Shown one piece after another: positions 8,877 through 19,300 of a stretch of DNA of 64,000 nt. The translations under genes were made by a program, and so were the position numbers. The stretch is from Pseudomonas sp. ok272. GTDB lineage: Bacteria; Pseudomonadota; Gammaproteobacteria; Pseudomonadales; Pseudomonadaceae. Each line of letters begins with the position of its first letter. The first letter of the stretch is position 1. The stretch is taken from assembly GCF_900109995.1 (NCBI RefSeq), contig NZ_FOCB01000009.1:166937-230936 (forward strand). The letters run 5' to 3'. Below the pieces are notes generated by a model. It did no database searches and had not been told where the DNA came from. It was given only the letters and a program-made list of their open reading frames with translations.

Positions 8877-9334
8877 ATGACTTCTCCGCCGATTCGCTGG
8901 CGCTCGACAGTCAGCTCTGCTTCAAGTTGTACGCAGCCTCCCGTGCGGTGATCCGCGGCTATAAGCCGATGCTGGATCAATTGGGCCTGACCTACCCGCA
9001 ATACCTGGTGATGCTGGTGTTGTGGGAATGGCAGCAGCGTGCGCCCGAGCAGCCGACGGTCAAGGCCCTGGGCGAGCGGTTGTCGCTGGATTCCGGCACG
9101 CTCACGCCACTGCTCAAGCGCCTTGAGCAATTACAACTGGTCCAACGCCAGCGCTCGGCCCGTGATGAGCGTGAAGTTCACTTGAGCCTGGCCCCCGCAG
9201 GGCTGGCGTTGCGTGAGCAGGTAGGCCCGTTGAAGGCGCGACTGTTGTGTGACAGCGGCGCCGATCTGCGCCACTTGAGCGAATTGCGTACCGGTCTTGA
9301 CCAGTTGCTGGGGCAGATCAAGGCCCTTTCCTAG
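8873..9334 (+). CDS. ohrR: MarR-family organic peroxide sensor/repressor (OhrR-like)
   Basis: A 153-residue winged-helix repressor. The N-terminal [14 protein letters not shown] has the reactive cysteine (residue 16) at the position used by OhrR proteins. [13 protein letters not shown] and [15 protein letters not shown] are the MarR helices, and a second cysteine lies in the C-terminal dimer helix. It is coupled to the peroxidase gene rather than to ohr itself. The tandem palindromes at 8319-8346 are its likely target. Its TAG stop lies inside the terminal repeat of the adjacent palindromic element, so the last residues may have been altered by that insertion. Confidence 0.85.
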   Translation: MNDFSADSLALDSQLCFKLYAASRAVIRGYKPMLDQLGLTYPQYLVMLVLWEWQQRAPEQPTVKALGERLSLDSGTLTPLLKRLEQLQLVQRQRSARDEREVHLSLAPAGLALREQVGPLKARLLCDSGADLRHLSELRTGLDQLLGQIKALS

Positions 9335-9497
9335 TGTCCTGTCTTGGAAATACGTTACCTTTTTGACGAGCATCTGTTGCTGCCAGGCAAGGCGCCGCGA
9401 CGAGTCATAGCAGGGCTATGGCGAGGAGTGGCAACGCAGCATGGCGGCGACAGGTGCCGTCAAAAGGGAACAGCTTATTTCCGAGACAGGACACTAG
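9331..9497. mobile_element. 167-bp palindromic MITE-like element between convergent genes
   Basis: The ends are 22-base inverted repeats with one mismatch: 9331-9352 starting CTAGTGTCCTGTC, and 9476-9497 ending GACAGGACACTAG. Further inward CCTTTTTGACG pairs with CGTCAAAAGG, and the centre has CATAGC/CTATG. There is no coding capacity. This is the form of a non-autonomous mobile element or large palindromic repeat. The stop codons of both flanking genes lie in its termini. Confidence 0.75.
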
Positions 9498-11817
9498 CGG
9501 GTACCCACAAGTCCAGCAAGGCCGCCAGTTCTTCACGGCGAAACGGCTTGGCCAGGTAGTCGCTCATGCCCGCCGCCCGGCAGCGCTCGCGCTCTTCGGG
9601 CATGGCGTTGGCGGTCAGTGCGACAATCGGCAGGTCCGGCCAGCGACCGCTACGGCGGATGTGCCGGCTGGCCTCATAACCGTCCATGACCGGCATGTTG
9701 CAGTCCATCAACACCAGGTCAAAGTGATTCAACTCCAACTGGTCGAGGGCTTCGCCGCCGTGGGCGGCGACCATCACCTCGCAGCCCAGCTTGCCGAGCA
9801 TCCCTTTGGCCACCAGTTGATTGACTGGGTTGTCTTCCACCAGAAGAATTCGCGCCCGGCGTTGGGGCGACAGGTGTGGCAGGTGTCCCGTGCTATCCAC
9901 GGGCCCGTCGGCTTGCACGATGCGTCGCAGTGTCTGGTAGAGCGCATTGCGCGCCAGTGGACGCGCCAACTGTTGCAGGGGGGCCAGGGCGGTGGTCTGT
10001 TCGCTGGGCAGGAAGTTGCCATAGGCGGTGACGAGCAGGATAGGCGCGCTGAAGGTCGGTCGCAGGCCGAACAGGCATTCCGGGCAGTCGGTGATCAGCA
10101 CATCAGGCTCAAGCCCGATCAGTGAGTCATCGATGGTGCGCTGCAGATAGTCCAGACCCCAGCCGGGAAGCAGGCTGCCGAGCAATTCGCCCAGGCCACT
10201 GCCAGGCGTGGTGATCGCCACGATCCGTCCCTGAAGCGGGGCGGGCATCACCGCCGGTGTGTGGGTCGGCAAGGGCAGGTCGGCGCAGAACTGGCTGCCG
10301 AACCCGGACTCCGAATGGATACTCAAGCGACCCTGCATGACGTTGCACAGGTTGAAGGTCAGGGCCAATCCGAGCCCGGTGCCGCCAAACTGGCGGGTGA
10401 TGCCGGCTCCGGCCTGAGTAAAGGGTTGGAAAATCTTTACCTGGGCATCCTCGGCAATGCCGATCCCGGTGTCGCACACTTCAATCCGCACACCCTCGCC
10501 ATTGGCACTCAGGCGCACGTCTACCCGACCAAAGCGGGTGAATTTGAGGGCGTTGGACAACAGGTTGCTGACGATTTGCCGCACCCGGGTCGGGTCGCCC
10601 AGCACCATGGCCGGAAACTGTGGGTCGATCAGGCAGGTCAACTCGACGCTGGGGGCGGCGTTTTGCGAGAGCAGGTTGGCCGTGTCCTCGACCAATGAGC
10701 CGAGATCGAAGGGGATGTGTTCGAGTTCCATGTGCCCGGCATCGAACTTCGACAGGTCGAGGATATCGTTGAGCAGGTCAACCAGGACCTTGCCGGAGTC
10801 ATGGGCGATCGACAGTTGTTGGCGCTGCTCGGCGGTCAACGGGCTGTCCAGGGACAGGGCGATCATCCCCAGCAGACCGTTGAGTGGCGTGCGGATTTCG
10901 TGACTCATGTTGGCCAGGAACTCGGCGCGCGCCTGGGCCATGTCCATGGCGGTCTTGCGCGCGTGTTCCAGTTCTTCGTTAGAGGCCGTCAGGCAGCGGT
11001 TGCTGGCTTTGAGTTCGGCGGTCCGCGAGGAGACCATGATTTCCAACTGCTCCAGGTAGTCGGTCAGGCGGTTCTCGGCGCGGCGTCGCTGTTGGATTTC
11101 GGTGGTCATGTTTTCGAACTGCTGGTTGGCGACCTGGACCAGTACGCCGATTTCGTCGTGCTCGTGCGCCGCCGGGCATTCCAGTGGTGGCTGCTGCGCG
11201 CTGTGGGGGGCTCGCCCGCTCAGTTCGCGGATGATCCGTACCAGCGGCTGGGTCAGCATTACGTAGAAACACGCCAGCAGAATCGCACTGAGTATCAGGC
11301 TTCGGGCAAAGCCGCTGATCAAGGTGACCTCTGCCCGACGTAGGAAGCGACTGCCGAACGCGTAGGTGTCGACACTCAGTTGCAGTGTCCCCAGGGTCTC
11401 ATCGGGCGAGTGCTCCAGGAACAGGCGGTCGTTGAAATGTCGATTGGCGCCAAACAGGAAGTCACTGATGACCCGGTAGGCGCTTTGTGATTCGGGGCGC
11501 GATACGTTGGCCAGGACCGTATCGTTGTTGTCGATTAACGTCGCACCGATCACGGCGGGCGAGCGCAACAGGCCGAGGGTCAGTTCCTGGGCCAGTTCTG
11601 CATCGATGTTGTAGGCGATCCGTGAGGCAGGGCTGTGGCTGATTTCCAGTAGCGAGCGTATTTCCTGATTGATGGATGCGTCTTCGCTGGCATAATCGAT
11701 GCCTATTTGCAGCAGGCTGAGCAGTGTTCCCAGAATAAAACCCACCAGCACGGTGAGCCTGGCTTGTTTGAAAGACAGGCGGTTGGTGAGCTTGATATCC
11801 ATCGGATGCTGGACCAC
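9475..11817 (-). CDS. Hybrid sensor histidine kinase with receiver domain
   Basis: A membrane hybrid kinase of about 780 residues. A first membrane helix (VGFILGTLLSLLQIG), a periplasmic region of about 130 residues and a second helix (ILSAILLACFYVML) are followed by a HAMP-like linker and coiled coil. Then come the phospho-acceptor H box MSHEIRTPLNGLLG, the ATPase domain (GTGLGLALTFNL) and a receiver with DNPVN and LMDCNMPVMDG. There is no HPt domain, so a separate phosphotransfer protein is expected. The signal is unknown. The start is ambiguous: GTG 11817 follows AAGGGA, while ATG at 11802 and 11853 are possible. The last residues (ASVLSRK) are encoded by the adjacent palindromic element. 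Confidence 0.88.
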   Translation of the reverse strand: MVQHPMDIKLTNRLSFKQARLTVLVGFILGTLLSLLQIGIDYASEDASINQEIRSLLEISHSPASRIAYNIDAELAQELTLGLLRSPAVIGATLIDNNDTVLANVSRPESQSAYRVISDFLFGANRHFNDRLFLEHSPDETLGTLQLSVDTYAFGSRFLRRAEVTLISGFARSLILSAILLACFYVMLTQPLVRIIRELSGRAPHSAQQPPLECPAAHEHDEIGVLVQVANQQFENMTTEIQQRRRAENRLTDYLEQLEIMVSSRTAELKASNRCLTASNEELEHARKTAMDMAQARAEFLANMSHEIRTPLNGLLGMIALSLDSPLTAEQRQQLSIAHDSGKVLVDLLNDILDLSKFDAGHMELEHIPFDLGSLVEDTANLLSQNAAPSVELTCLIDPQFPAMVLGDPTRVRQIVSNLLSNALKFTRFGRVDVRLSANGEGVRIEVCDTGIGIAEDAQVKIFQPFTQAGAGITRQFGGTGLGLALTFNLCNVMQGRLSIHSESGFGSQFCADLPLPTHTPAVMPAPLQGRIVAITTPGSGLGELLGSLLPGWGLDYLQRTIDDSLIGLEPDVLITDCPECLFGLRPTFSAPILLVTAYGNFLPSEQTTALAPLQQLARPLARNALYQTLRRIVQADGPVDSTGHLPHLSPQRRARILLVEDNPVNQLVAKGMLGKLGCEVMVAAHGGEALDQLELNHFDLVLMDCNMPVMDGYEASRHIRRSGRWPDLPIVALTANAMPEERERCRAAGMSDYLAKPFRREELAALLDLWVPASVLSRK

Positions 11818-11962
11818 GTTTGTTTCCCTTCTGGGCGAAGCATAGCTGAACATGACCGGTTATCGGTCGAGGCTAAGGGGCCATTATCCTGATTGGGCTG
11901 CTCTTGCGCTGCGTATCCTTTTCTATCGTCATCATTATTGTGAACGTGCCCGAGGAGAAACC

Positions 11963-12853
11963 GTGGACTCCCGATTGAATGCTTTTCTTGAGCGCGCCGA
12001 TGCGGTGCTGGCTCGTATCGAGCCATTGCTGCCAACGCCGCGTACGGCCATCGACTGGACACACTGCCTGGCTGCCCGCTGGCAGCGTGAGGGGCGCAGT
12101 GGTTTTCTGCTGCCGCTTGAGGTCAGCCTGGACATGCGTCTTTCGGACCTGATCGGTGTGGACAAGCAGGTGGAGCAGTTGGGGCGAAACACCCAGCAGT
12201 TCCTCGATGGCATGCCTGCCAACCATGCGTTGCTGTGGGGTTCGCGTGGCACCGGCAAATCCTCATTGGTGCGTGCCCTGTTGGCTGAGCACGCCCAGGC
12301 CGGCTTGCGCCTGATCGAGATTGAGCGCGATCATCTGGCGGACCTGCCACGTGTGGTCGAGCAACTGGCCAAGTTGCCGCAGCGCTTCGTGTTGTTTTGC
12401 GATGACCTGTCCTTCGAGTCCGGTGAAGGTGATTATCGGGTCCTCAAGAGCGTACTCGACGGATCGCTGGAGCAGGCGCCGGACAACGTGTTGCTGTATG
12501 CCACCTCCAATCGCCGACACCTGGTACCGGAGAAGGAAAGCGATAACGAAAACTGGAAGAGAGTGGACGGCGAACTCCATCCCAACGAAGCCGTCGAGGA
12601 CAAGATCGCCCTGTCGGATCGATTTGGTCTGTGGCTGTCGTTTTATCCGTTCACCCAGGAGCACTTCCTCAATGTTGTCGAACATTGGGTAGGCGAGCTG
12701 GCCCGCAAGGCCGGCCTTGAGTGGGAGCGTAATGAAGCGCTGGATATTCTCGCGGTGCGCTGGGCGACGGGGCGCGGTAACCGCAATGGCCGCTGTGCCT
12801 ACCAATTCGCCCGCTACTGGGTCGGCCTCCAGTTGTTGGAGAACAAGGCATGA
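11963..12853 (+). CDS. AAA-type ATPase, DUF815 family
   Basis: A 296-residue P-loop protein of the DUF815/COG2607 family. The Walker A motif is GSRGTGKSSL near residue 95, the Walker B-like stretch is FVLFCDDLSFE, and the sensor region reads LLYATSNRRHLVP. The cellular role of this conserved family is not known. The GTG start at 11963 follows GAGGAG; an upstream ATG frame is less likely because it would overlap the divergent kinase start. It overlaps the next gene by ATGA, so both are one operon. Confidence 0.88.
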   Translation: MDSRLNAFLERADAVLARIEPLLPTPRTAIDWTHCLAARWQREGRSGFLLPLEVSLDMRLSDLIGVDKQVEQLGRNTQQFLDGMPANHALLWGSRGTGKSSLVRALLAEHAQAGLRLIEIERDHLADLPRVVEQLAKLPQRFVLFCDDLSFESGEGDYRVLKSVLDGSLEQAPDNVLLYATSNRRHLVPEKESDNENWKRVDGELHPNEAVEDKIALSDRFGLWLSFYPFTQEHFLNVVEHWVGELARKAGLEWERNEALDILAVRWATGRGNRNGRCAYQFARYWVGLQLLENKA

Positions 12854-13332
12854 TCGATCTGCAAAAGACCGGCGCCGGCCTTGAGGGGTATGGCCTGCTG
12901 TGGGCGCAGTTGGAATCGCTGCTGGCCGATGAGCGTGACTTCATTGCCAATGCCGCGCAGTTCTCGGCCTTTTTGTTCCATCAACTCGATGACCTGAACT
13001 GGGCTGGCTTCTACCTCAACCGTGACGAAGAGTTGGTGCTCGGGCCTTTCCAGGGACAGATAGCGTGTGTACGTATCGCGTTCGGGCGTGGTGTTTGTGG
13101 TGCGGCGGCCGCTACGCGCAGTACCCAGCGGGTCGAGGATGTGCACGCCTTCCCCGGGCATATCGCCTGCGACAGCGCCTCGAACAGCGAGTTGGTGGTG
13201 CCGTTGGTCAAGGACGGGCGGCTGATCGGTGTACTCGATCTGGACAGCCCGTCGCTCGCGCGCTTCAGCGCCGACGACCAGGCCGGGATCGAGCGTTTGG
13301 TCGAGATCTTCCTGCGATTGACCGACTGCTGA
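12850..13332 (+). CDS. msrC: Free methionine (R)-sulfoxide reductase (GAF-domain fRMsr)
   Basis: A 160-residue single GAF domain protein. Three conserved cysteines match the fRMsr pattern: GQIACVRI, GRGVCGAA and HIACDSASNSELVVPL, followed by GVLDLDSP. The enzyme reduces free L-methionine-R-sulfoxide with thioredoxin. It overlaps the DUF815 ATPase gene by four bases. With msrB about 5 kb away this is the second methionine sulfoxide repair gene in the window. Confidence 0.92.
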   Translation: MIDLQKTGAGLEGYGLLWAQLESLLADERDFIANAAQFSAFLFHQLDDLNWAGFYLNRDEELVLGPFQGQIACVRIAFGRGVCGAAAATRSTQRVEDVHAFPGHIACDSASNSELVVPLVKDGRLIGVLDLDSPSLARFSADDQAGIERLVEIFLRLTDC

Positions 13333-16284
13333 TCAACTGCGCAAGCCTGCTTTGGCGAGCAGGCTTGCCGGGTCCACGGCATCGACTTGTTGGGGCTCAA
13401 GGTACTGGTCAGCGTACTGTTGATAGATTCGCTCCTTGACGAACAACGCAAACAACTGCGGATCGATGTGCGCATCGCGGCACATAAAGGCCATGATGCC
13501 CAGGGCCTCACTCAGGGTCTTGGCTTTCTTATAGGGCCGGTCGGCCGCGGTCAGCGCCTCAAAGATATCGGCAATCGCCATCATCCGCGCCGACAGGCTC
13601 ATTTCTTCACGCTTGAGGCGTTTCGGATAACCGGTGCCATCCATTTTCTCGTGATGCCCTCCGGCAATTTCCACGACATTGCTCAGGTGGCTGGGGAAGG
13701 GCAGGTGACTGAGCATCAGGATGGTCTGGACCATGTGATGATTGATGATGTAGCGCTCTTCACGGGTCAGGGTACCGCGGGGGATGCTCAGGTTGTAGAG
13801 TTCGCCGCGGTTGTACTTGTACGGCGGCACGTCGAGCTTGAAGCCTTGGGGATTGTCGTGTGCGATCAGCTCGCTGCTTGCGCGTTCGAACAGGTGCTCG
13901 GGTTTATCCGCCAGCAAGGGTTCACTGAACGGTAGGGCAGGCGCAGGCGTACGTGCCTGGCGTCGGTTTTCCTCCCATGACACGCCCAGGCGATCATCCA
14001 GCGTTCGGGTCCAGGTGCGCTGGGCGATGCTTTGCAAGCGTTGCAGATCGGTGTCTGCCATGGCCTCGGCGCCCAGGTTGCTGCGCGCAACGAACGCGAA
14101 GTCGTCGTCGAGGGCGTTCAGCGTTGCCACGCGTTGCTCACTCAATTGCGGCTCGCTGCCGCCGTTTGCCATGCCTTGCCAGTAGTCGATCCAGGCATCG
14201 CGCTTGAGGACTTCGAAGCGGGTCCGGATCTCGTGGATACGGTCGTTGAGTGTTTCCAGCTTGGTGGCTTTGTCGACCACGTACTCCGGGGTGGTCACTT
14301 TGCCGCAATCGTGCAGCCAGGCCGCGATGTGCAGCGCTTCCCACTCGTCGTCGCTGGGTTTGTAGCCCATGAACTCGGGGGCCTGGCTTGCGGCGGCGGC
14401 TTGGGCCAGCATCAAGGTGAGCGCCGGTACGCGCTGACAATGACCACCGGTATAGGGACTCTTGGCATCGATCGCGCCCGCCAGTAACTGAATGAATGAG
14501 TCCATCAATTGCTTTTGCCGGGCCTGCAGGCGCTGGCTTTCGATACTCACGGCCGCTGCGCCGGAAACCGCCTGAATGAAGGCGATTCGATCCGGGCGTA
14601 GCTTATCCAGGTCCGCTTCAGCGCCGGAATCAGCCAGGAGCAGGACCAGCACACCGACGGTTTCGTTGTGGCGGTTGTGCAAGCGAATCCCGATCAGGTG
14701 AACGCTAGGGCATTTGATTTCCAGCAACACGCGTTGCAGATCGCCCGCCTGCTCGAAGCCAAGGGTGGTCACCAATGAGTTCTGGCTGAGCAGCGACTGG
14801 AGCCAGGGATGACTGTGAGGTGCGTCCGGGTCATGGCCCTTGATGTCGAATGCGGCAAGGGCCTGGGGTTGGTCGTCGATGATCAGCCCGTAGGGCTCCA
14901 ATCGGTTGCCATCGTTGGCGCTGAGGTAGATCAACCCAGCCCGGGCCTGGCCAATCTTCACCGTTTCAAACAGCACCCGTTGCAACAGGGGTTCGAGACG
15001 GGTCTGCGCCGAAAGGCTGTCAGTGATTTTGAAGAAGCTGGCCAGGGTGTCTTTCATGCGTGCCATCGAGACACTGAGTTGGTCGACTTCCAGTACGGGG
15101 GAACGTCGGGTGACGGGATAGTTGAAGTCGAAGCTACGGATGGCGTCGGCCTCCTGGACTAGGGCCCGCAGGGGCTTGACCAGGACCCTGGAGGTCAACC
15201 AGCCCAATGGCAGGCAGAGCAGCAAGGTTGCCAGGGTGATCAACGCACCGTGCCAGCGCATGCGATAGGCGTCGGCCAGGAGTTCCTCTTCGGGAACCAT
15301 GATGGCCAGTTCCAGGCCCTGTGGCCCGCCCTCCTGAAGGCTGGTGCGGGTAAAAATCCAGGGATGACCGGCAACGCTCAACCGTTTGTCATGGCTGTTG
15401 GTGTTGTCGAGCAACGCTGCCAATGCCGGGCTCAGGTCCCGGACTTTGGCCAGGTGTGCGCCCTGGCCAGCGACAATCAACGGGTTACTGTTGGAGTAGG
15501 CAATTGCGTTCGCCTGGCCATCGAACAGTACGACTTCGGTGTTGGGGGTCACTTGATGTTCGGCCAGCGTCGCGGACAGTTGGGCCAAGGTCAGGTCGGC
15601 GGCGATCACGGTGTTGGGGCTGCCATGGCGGGCGAGGGTGGTGCCGATGTTGTGGGTGGAGAAGAAAATGTAGGGCTCGGTGGTGATCTGGTCGGTGTTG
15701 CGGCTTGCCTTGCCGAACCAGGCGCGGATACGCGGGTCGTAAGCCTCGTCGGGGTTTTCCCGGCGTTCGAGCAGGGCCAGCGATGGATCGTAGAACAGTG
15801 ACTCAGAGCGCACATTCGCACCGGGAACACCACGCTCGATGCTCCAGACTTGATAGGCGGCGCCTTCAGGCGCCTTGAGGGTTTGCTTCAGCGGGTCGTT
15901 GCGCAGTGGGCGAACCATGAAAAAATCGCCATTGGCATACCCGACATACAGCGATGCGAGCTCGGGGGTGTCCTTGAGTGCTTGCGTGAAGGGCTTGAGC
16001 AACGCCAAGCGCTGCTCAAGGTTGGTGGCCTCTACCGAGGGGCTGCCTACCAACAAGCTCAACAGGTGACGAATGGGCCGGTAGGTGTTTTGCAGGTCAA
16101 GGCGCACACCCTGCTCGATACGTTCGAACAGCTTTTCACTGCTGGAGAGGATGATCCGGGTAGTTTGCCGATAATTGAACACGCCCAGCACCACGCCTGT
16201 GAGCAGCAGTAGCAAGGTAAACATGACGCTGATGTGCACGTGCAGCGGGAATCGACGTTGGTCCGGGCGCGGTGGGCTGGTCAT
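13333..16284 (-). CDS. HD-GYP domain phosphohydrolase with CACHE-type sensor
   Basis: A 983-residue membrane protein. A signal-anchor helix (VMFTLLLLLTGVVLGVF), a periplasmic dCACHE-like sensor of about 300 residues, a second helix (ALITLATLLLCLPLGW), HAMP and a GAF-like domain precede the HD-GYP output. The output has GGHCQRVP, HDCGK and HHEKMDGTGYP, and then ADIFEALTAADRPYKKAK. HD-GYP proteins hydrolyse cyclic di-GMP. Unusually, about 200 extra residues separate HDCGK from HHE. The start at 16284 follows GGAG; earlier in-frame ATGs exist. It converges with msrC. Confidence 0.88.
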   Translation of the reverse strand: MTSPPRPDQRRFPLHVHISVMFTLLLLLTGVVLGVFNYRQTTRIILSSSEKLFERIEQGVRLDLQNTYRPIRHLLSLLVGSPSVEATNLEQRLALLKPFTQALKDTPELASLYVGYANGDFFMVRPLRNDPLKQTLKAPEGAAYQVWSIERGVPGANVRSESLFYDPSLALLERRENPDEAYDPRIRAWFGKASRNTDQITTEPYIFFSTHNIGTTLARHGSPNTVIAADLTLAQLSATLAEHQVTPNTEVVLFDGQANAIAYSNSNPLIVAGQGAHLAKVRDLSPALAALLDNTNSHDKRLSVAGHPWIFTRTSLQEGGPQGLELAIMVPEEELLADAYRMRWHGALITLATLLLCLPLGWLTSRVLVKPLRALVQEADAIRSFDFNYPVTRRSPVLEVDQLSVSMARMKDTLASFFKITDSLSAQTRLEPLLQRVLFETVKIGQARAGLIYLSANDGNRLEPYGLIIDDQPQALAAFDIKGHDPDAPHSHPWLQSLLSQNSLVTTLGFEQAGDLQRVLLEIKCPSVHLIGIRLHNRHNETVGVLVLLLADSGAEADLDKLRPDRIAFIQAVSGAAAVSIESQRLQARQKQLMDSFIQLLAGAIDAKSPYTGGHCQRVPALTLMLAQAAAASQAPEFMGYKPSDDEWEALHIAAWLHDCGKVTTPEYVVDKATKLETLNDRIHEIRTRFEVLKRDAWIDYWQGMANGGSEPQLSEQRVATLNALDDDFAFVARSNLGAEAMADTDLQRLQSIAQRTWTRTLDDRLGVSWEENRRQARTPAPALPFSEPLLADKPEHLFERASSELIAHDNPQGFKLDVPPYKYNRGELYNLSIPRGTLTREERYIINHHMVQTILMLSHLPFPSHLSNVVEIAGGHHEKMDGTGYPKRLKREEMSLSARMMAIADIFEALTAADRPYKKAKTLSEALGIMAFMCRDAHIDPQLFALFVKERIYQQYADQYLEPQQVDAVDPASLLAKAGLRS

Positions 16285-16343
16285 TGCAGGTGTCTCCATG
16301 GTCGGTACGCACGCCACTGCGACCAAGCATAGTTAAGGCAAGA

Positions 16344-19300
16344 TCAGTCTGCCTTGATTCCTCCATCTTTCTGGTGGTGGTGAATATCGAGCTGCCTTTG
16401 CAAGGCTTGCTCCAGTGCCTGGATGGCCTGTTGTATCGCATGGCGGCGGGTTTCGAGTTGGTCCTGGGGCAAGCGTTCGTGGCACATCCGCTCCAGTGCT
16501 TCGCAGCTGTCCATCAAGCGTGAGGCCGCGACAATGCGCGCTGCGCCCTTGATCTTGTGTGCGAGGTCGATAAAGTCCTGCCGATTGCCGTCCAGCGGTA
16601 GCGCCAGTAGCTCCTCAAGGTCCAGGCGATTGCTGTTGAGCAGTTCGGTGAGCAGCCGCTGAGCCAACGTCGGGTCACCTGCGGTCAGTGATCGCAGACT
16701 GTCCATGCTGAAGGCCTGGTTACAGGCCAGCGGTTCGAGCGTGCGAAGGTGCTGGCTGAGGGTCGCCAGGCTGATGGGTTTGAACAGGCAGTCGTCCATG
16801 CCGGTATCGCGGCATCGCTGTTTTTCTTCAGGTTGGGCGTTGGCGGTGAAGCCCAGTACAGTGCAGGCTGGGCGTTGTTCATCCTGTTCAAGGCGGCGGA
16901 TGGCCTGGGTGAGTTGGTATCCGTTCATTACAGGCATGTTGCAGTCGGCGATCACCAGGTCGAAGCAGCCGTCTTTCCAGGCATGTAAACCCTCTTCACC
17001 GTTGTTGGCCGTCACGCACTGATGTCCCAGGTAGCCCAATTGTTCGCACATCAGCAGACGATTGGCCGGATGGTCATCGACCACCAAGACCTTGAGGGGC
17101 GTTTGTGTACCGATGATGTCTGCTTCTGGCGCCTCTTCGCTGACCTGGTCGGGCAGGGCGCTCATCGGTAGGCACACCCGGACTTGCGTGCCGACCCCGA
17201 GTTCGCTGGTCAGGTGCAGGCTGCCGCCCATCATCTCGCACAGGTTGCGGCAAATCACCAACCCCAGGCCGGCACCACTTCGGGCCATTTGCCCGCTGTT
17301 GTCAGCCTGGGAGAAGGGCTGGAACAAGCGTCGCTGATCGGCTTCGCTAATGCCGACCCCGGTATCGGCGACCTGCAACTGCATTTCCAACTGATCAGGT
17401 TCCGCAGCCTGTTGCAGCAACAACGTGACATTGACCTCGCCCTGGGCGGTGAATTTGATCGCATTGCTGATCAGGTTGGACAGAATCTGCTTGAGGCGCA
17501 GCGGGTCCGTCAGAACGTCGGGCTGTTCGGCGGCCGCGGGAAACGCCAGGACCAGGCGCAGGTTTTTTTGTCGGGCCAGGCCGTCAAATACTTGCACGAC
17601 AGCTTCCACCGTCTTGCCCAGGTTGACGCGCTCCGGTACGAGGCTCAAGCGTCCGGATTCGATTCGGGCAATGTCGAGGATGTCACCAATCAGCCCCAGC
17701 AGGTCCTTGGCCGAACTGTAGGCCGTTTCGATGGCCGGACGATCGACGTGGTCCCGGTCGGCGCGCTTGAGTGTCAGTTCGAGCATGCCGATCACGGCGT
17801 TCATCGGCGTGCGGATTTCATGGCTCATGGTTGCCAGGAAGGTGCTTTTGGCCCGGTTCGCTTCATCCGCTTGTTCTTTGGCGCATCGCAGTTCCTCGAA
17901 CAATTGGCGCCGCTCACTGATGTCGATCCAGCCACCGATGATGCCCTGGACCTCGCCTGTCGAGTCCCTGTAGGGCAAGACCCAGTGATAGATCGTCAGG
18001 TCCTTGCCGCCAATGTGCAGCGATCGATCGACAATCAACGGCGTCCCTTCGGCCATGACGCGTTGGTAGTCTGCCTGGAACTCCTGGGCTTCAAAGGCAT
18101 TGCTTAGGGTCCCATGCATGACGCCTTTGCCGATTACGTCTTCGCGCCTCGCGCAAAAAGCGGCCAGATAGCTGTCGTTGCAACTGACCAGCAGCCCGTC
18201 GCGATCACGGACATAAATGGGATGGGGCGTACCGTTGACCAGCGTGCGCATGAACTCGAACTGGTCATGAAGCGCGCGCTCGGCCTTTTGTCGCTGCTTG
18301 ATCTGTCGACGCATATGGGTGTTCCAGGCCAGTAGCACCAGCAACATCAGGCTACTGCCCGCGATGACTTGATAAAACAGGCGATGGTAGGTGCGCCAGG
18401 CGCTGTTGGCAGCGCCCGTGTAGCCACGCCAGCGGCTATTGATGATGCCCAACTCGTCAGGGGCGATGCTCAGCAGGGCTTTGTCGAGGATTGAGTTCAG
18501 CTCCGGGGCGTCGCTCGCCGTTGCCAGCGAAAAGGCGGCTTGCTGAGTGCCCAGGGTTGCGCTGATCTGCAGTTGGTCCTCGAAGGGTTGTGATGAGACA
18601 AAGTAGTTGGCGACCACCAGTGAGCTGACGGCCCCCTCGACCTGGCCCTTGGCGAGCAATGCGACGGCGCTGAAGGTATCCGGTGTTTCGACCAGGTGGA
18701 TCGCGGGGTGCTGATTGCGCAGGTAGTCGAGCAGCGGACTGCCCTGGATGATAGCCAGGCTCTTGCCGTCCAGTTGTTCGAGGCTCAGGGGGTTGGTATC
18801 GGTCTTGCGGGTAAGCAGTACGAATGAGTTCTCCAGGTAGGGACGGGTGAAACTCAAGAGTGCCTCGCGCTCGGTGCTGGGCATTATCGCGGCGATCAGG
18901 TCAACGCGATGGTCTTGTACTTGCTGGATCATTTCGCGGTCGCTGGTACTGCGTTGAACCTCGAAGCGTAAACCGGTGCGCAGCCTGATCAGTTCCAGAA
19001 GATCGGCGGCGATCCCCCTGAACGCTCCGTCGGCATCAAAAAAGGTGAGAGGGGCGAACGTTTCGTTGATCGCAACGCGAACGACGGGATGTTGCGCCAG
19101 CCAGCGCTGTTCACGGTCGGTCAATTGCAGCTTGTGATCTGTCAGAAGAATATCGCTGCCGGCACTCCAGCGTTTGGCAATGTTTTCCCGTTCGCTGGTG
19201 GGGACCTGCTCAAGCACCGCGTTGAGGATTTGCAGCAGGGGCTGATTGTCTTTCAGTACCGCGAAGCTGAACCCGTGCGCCTCGTGCTTGCCGAAATTGG

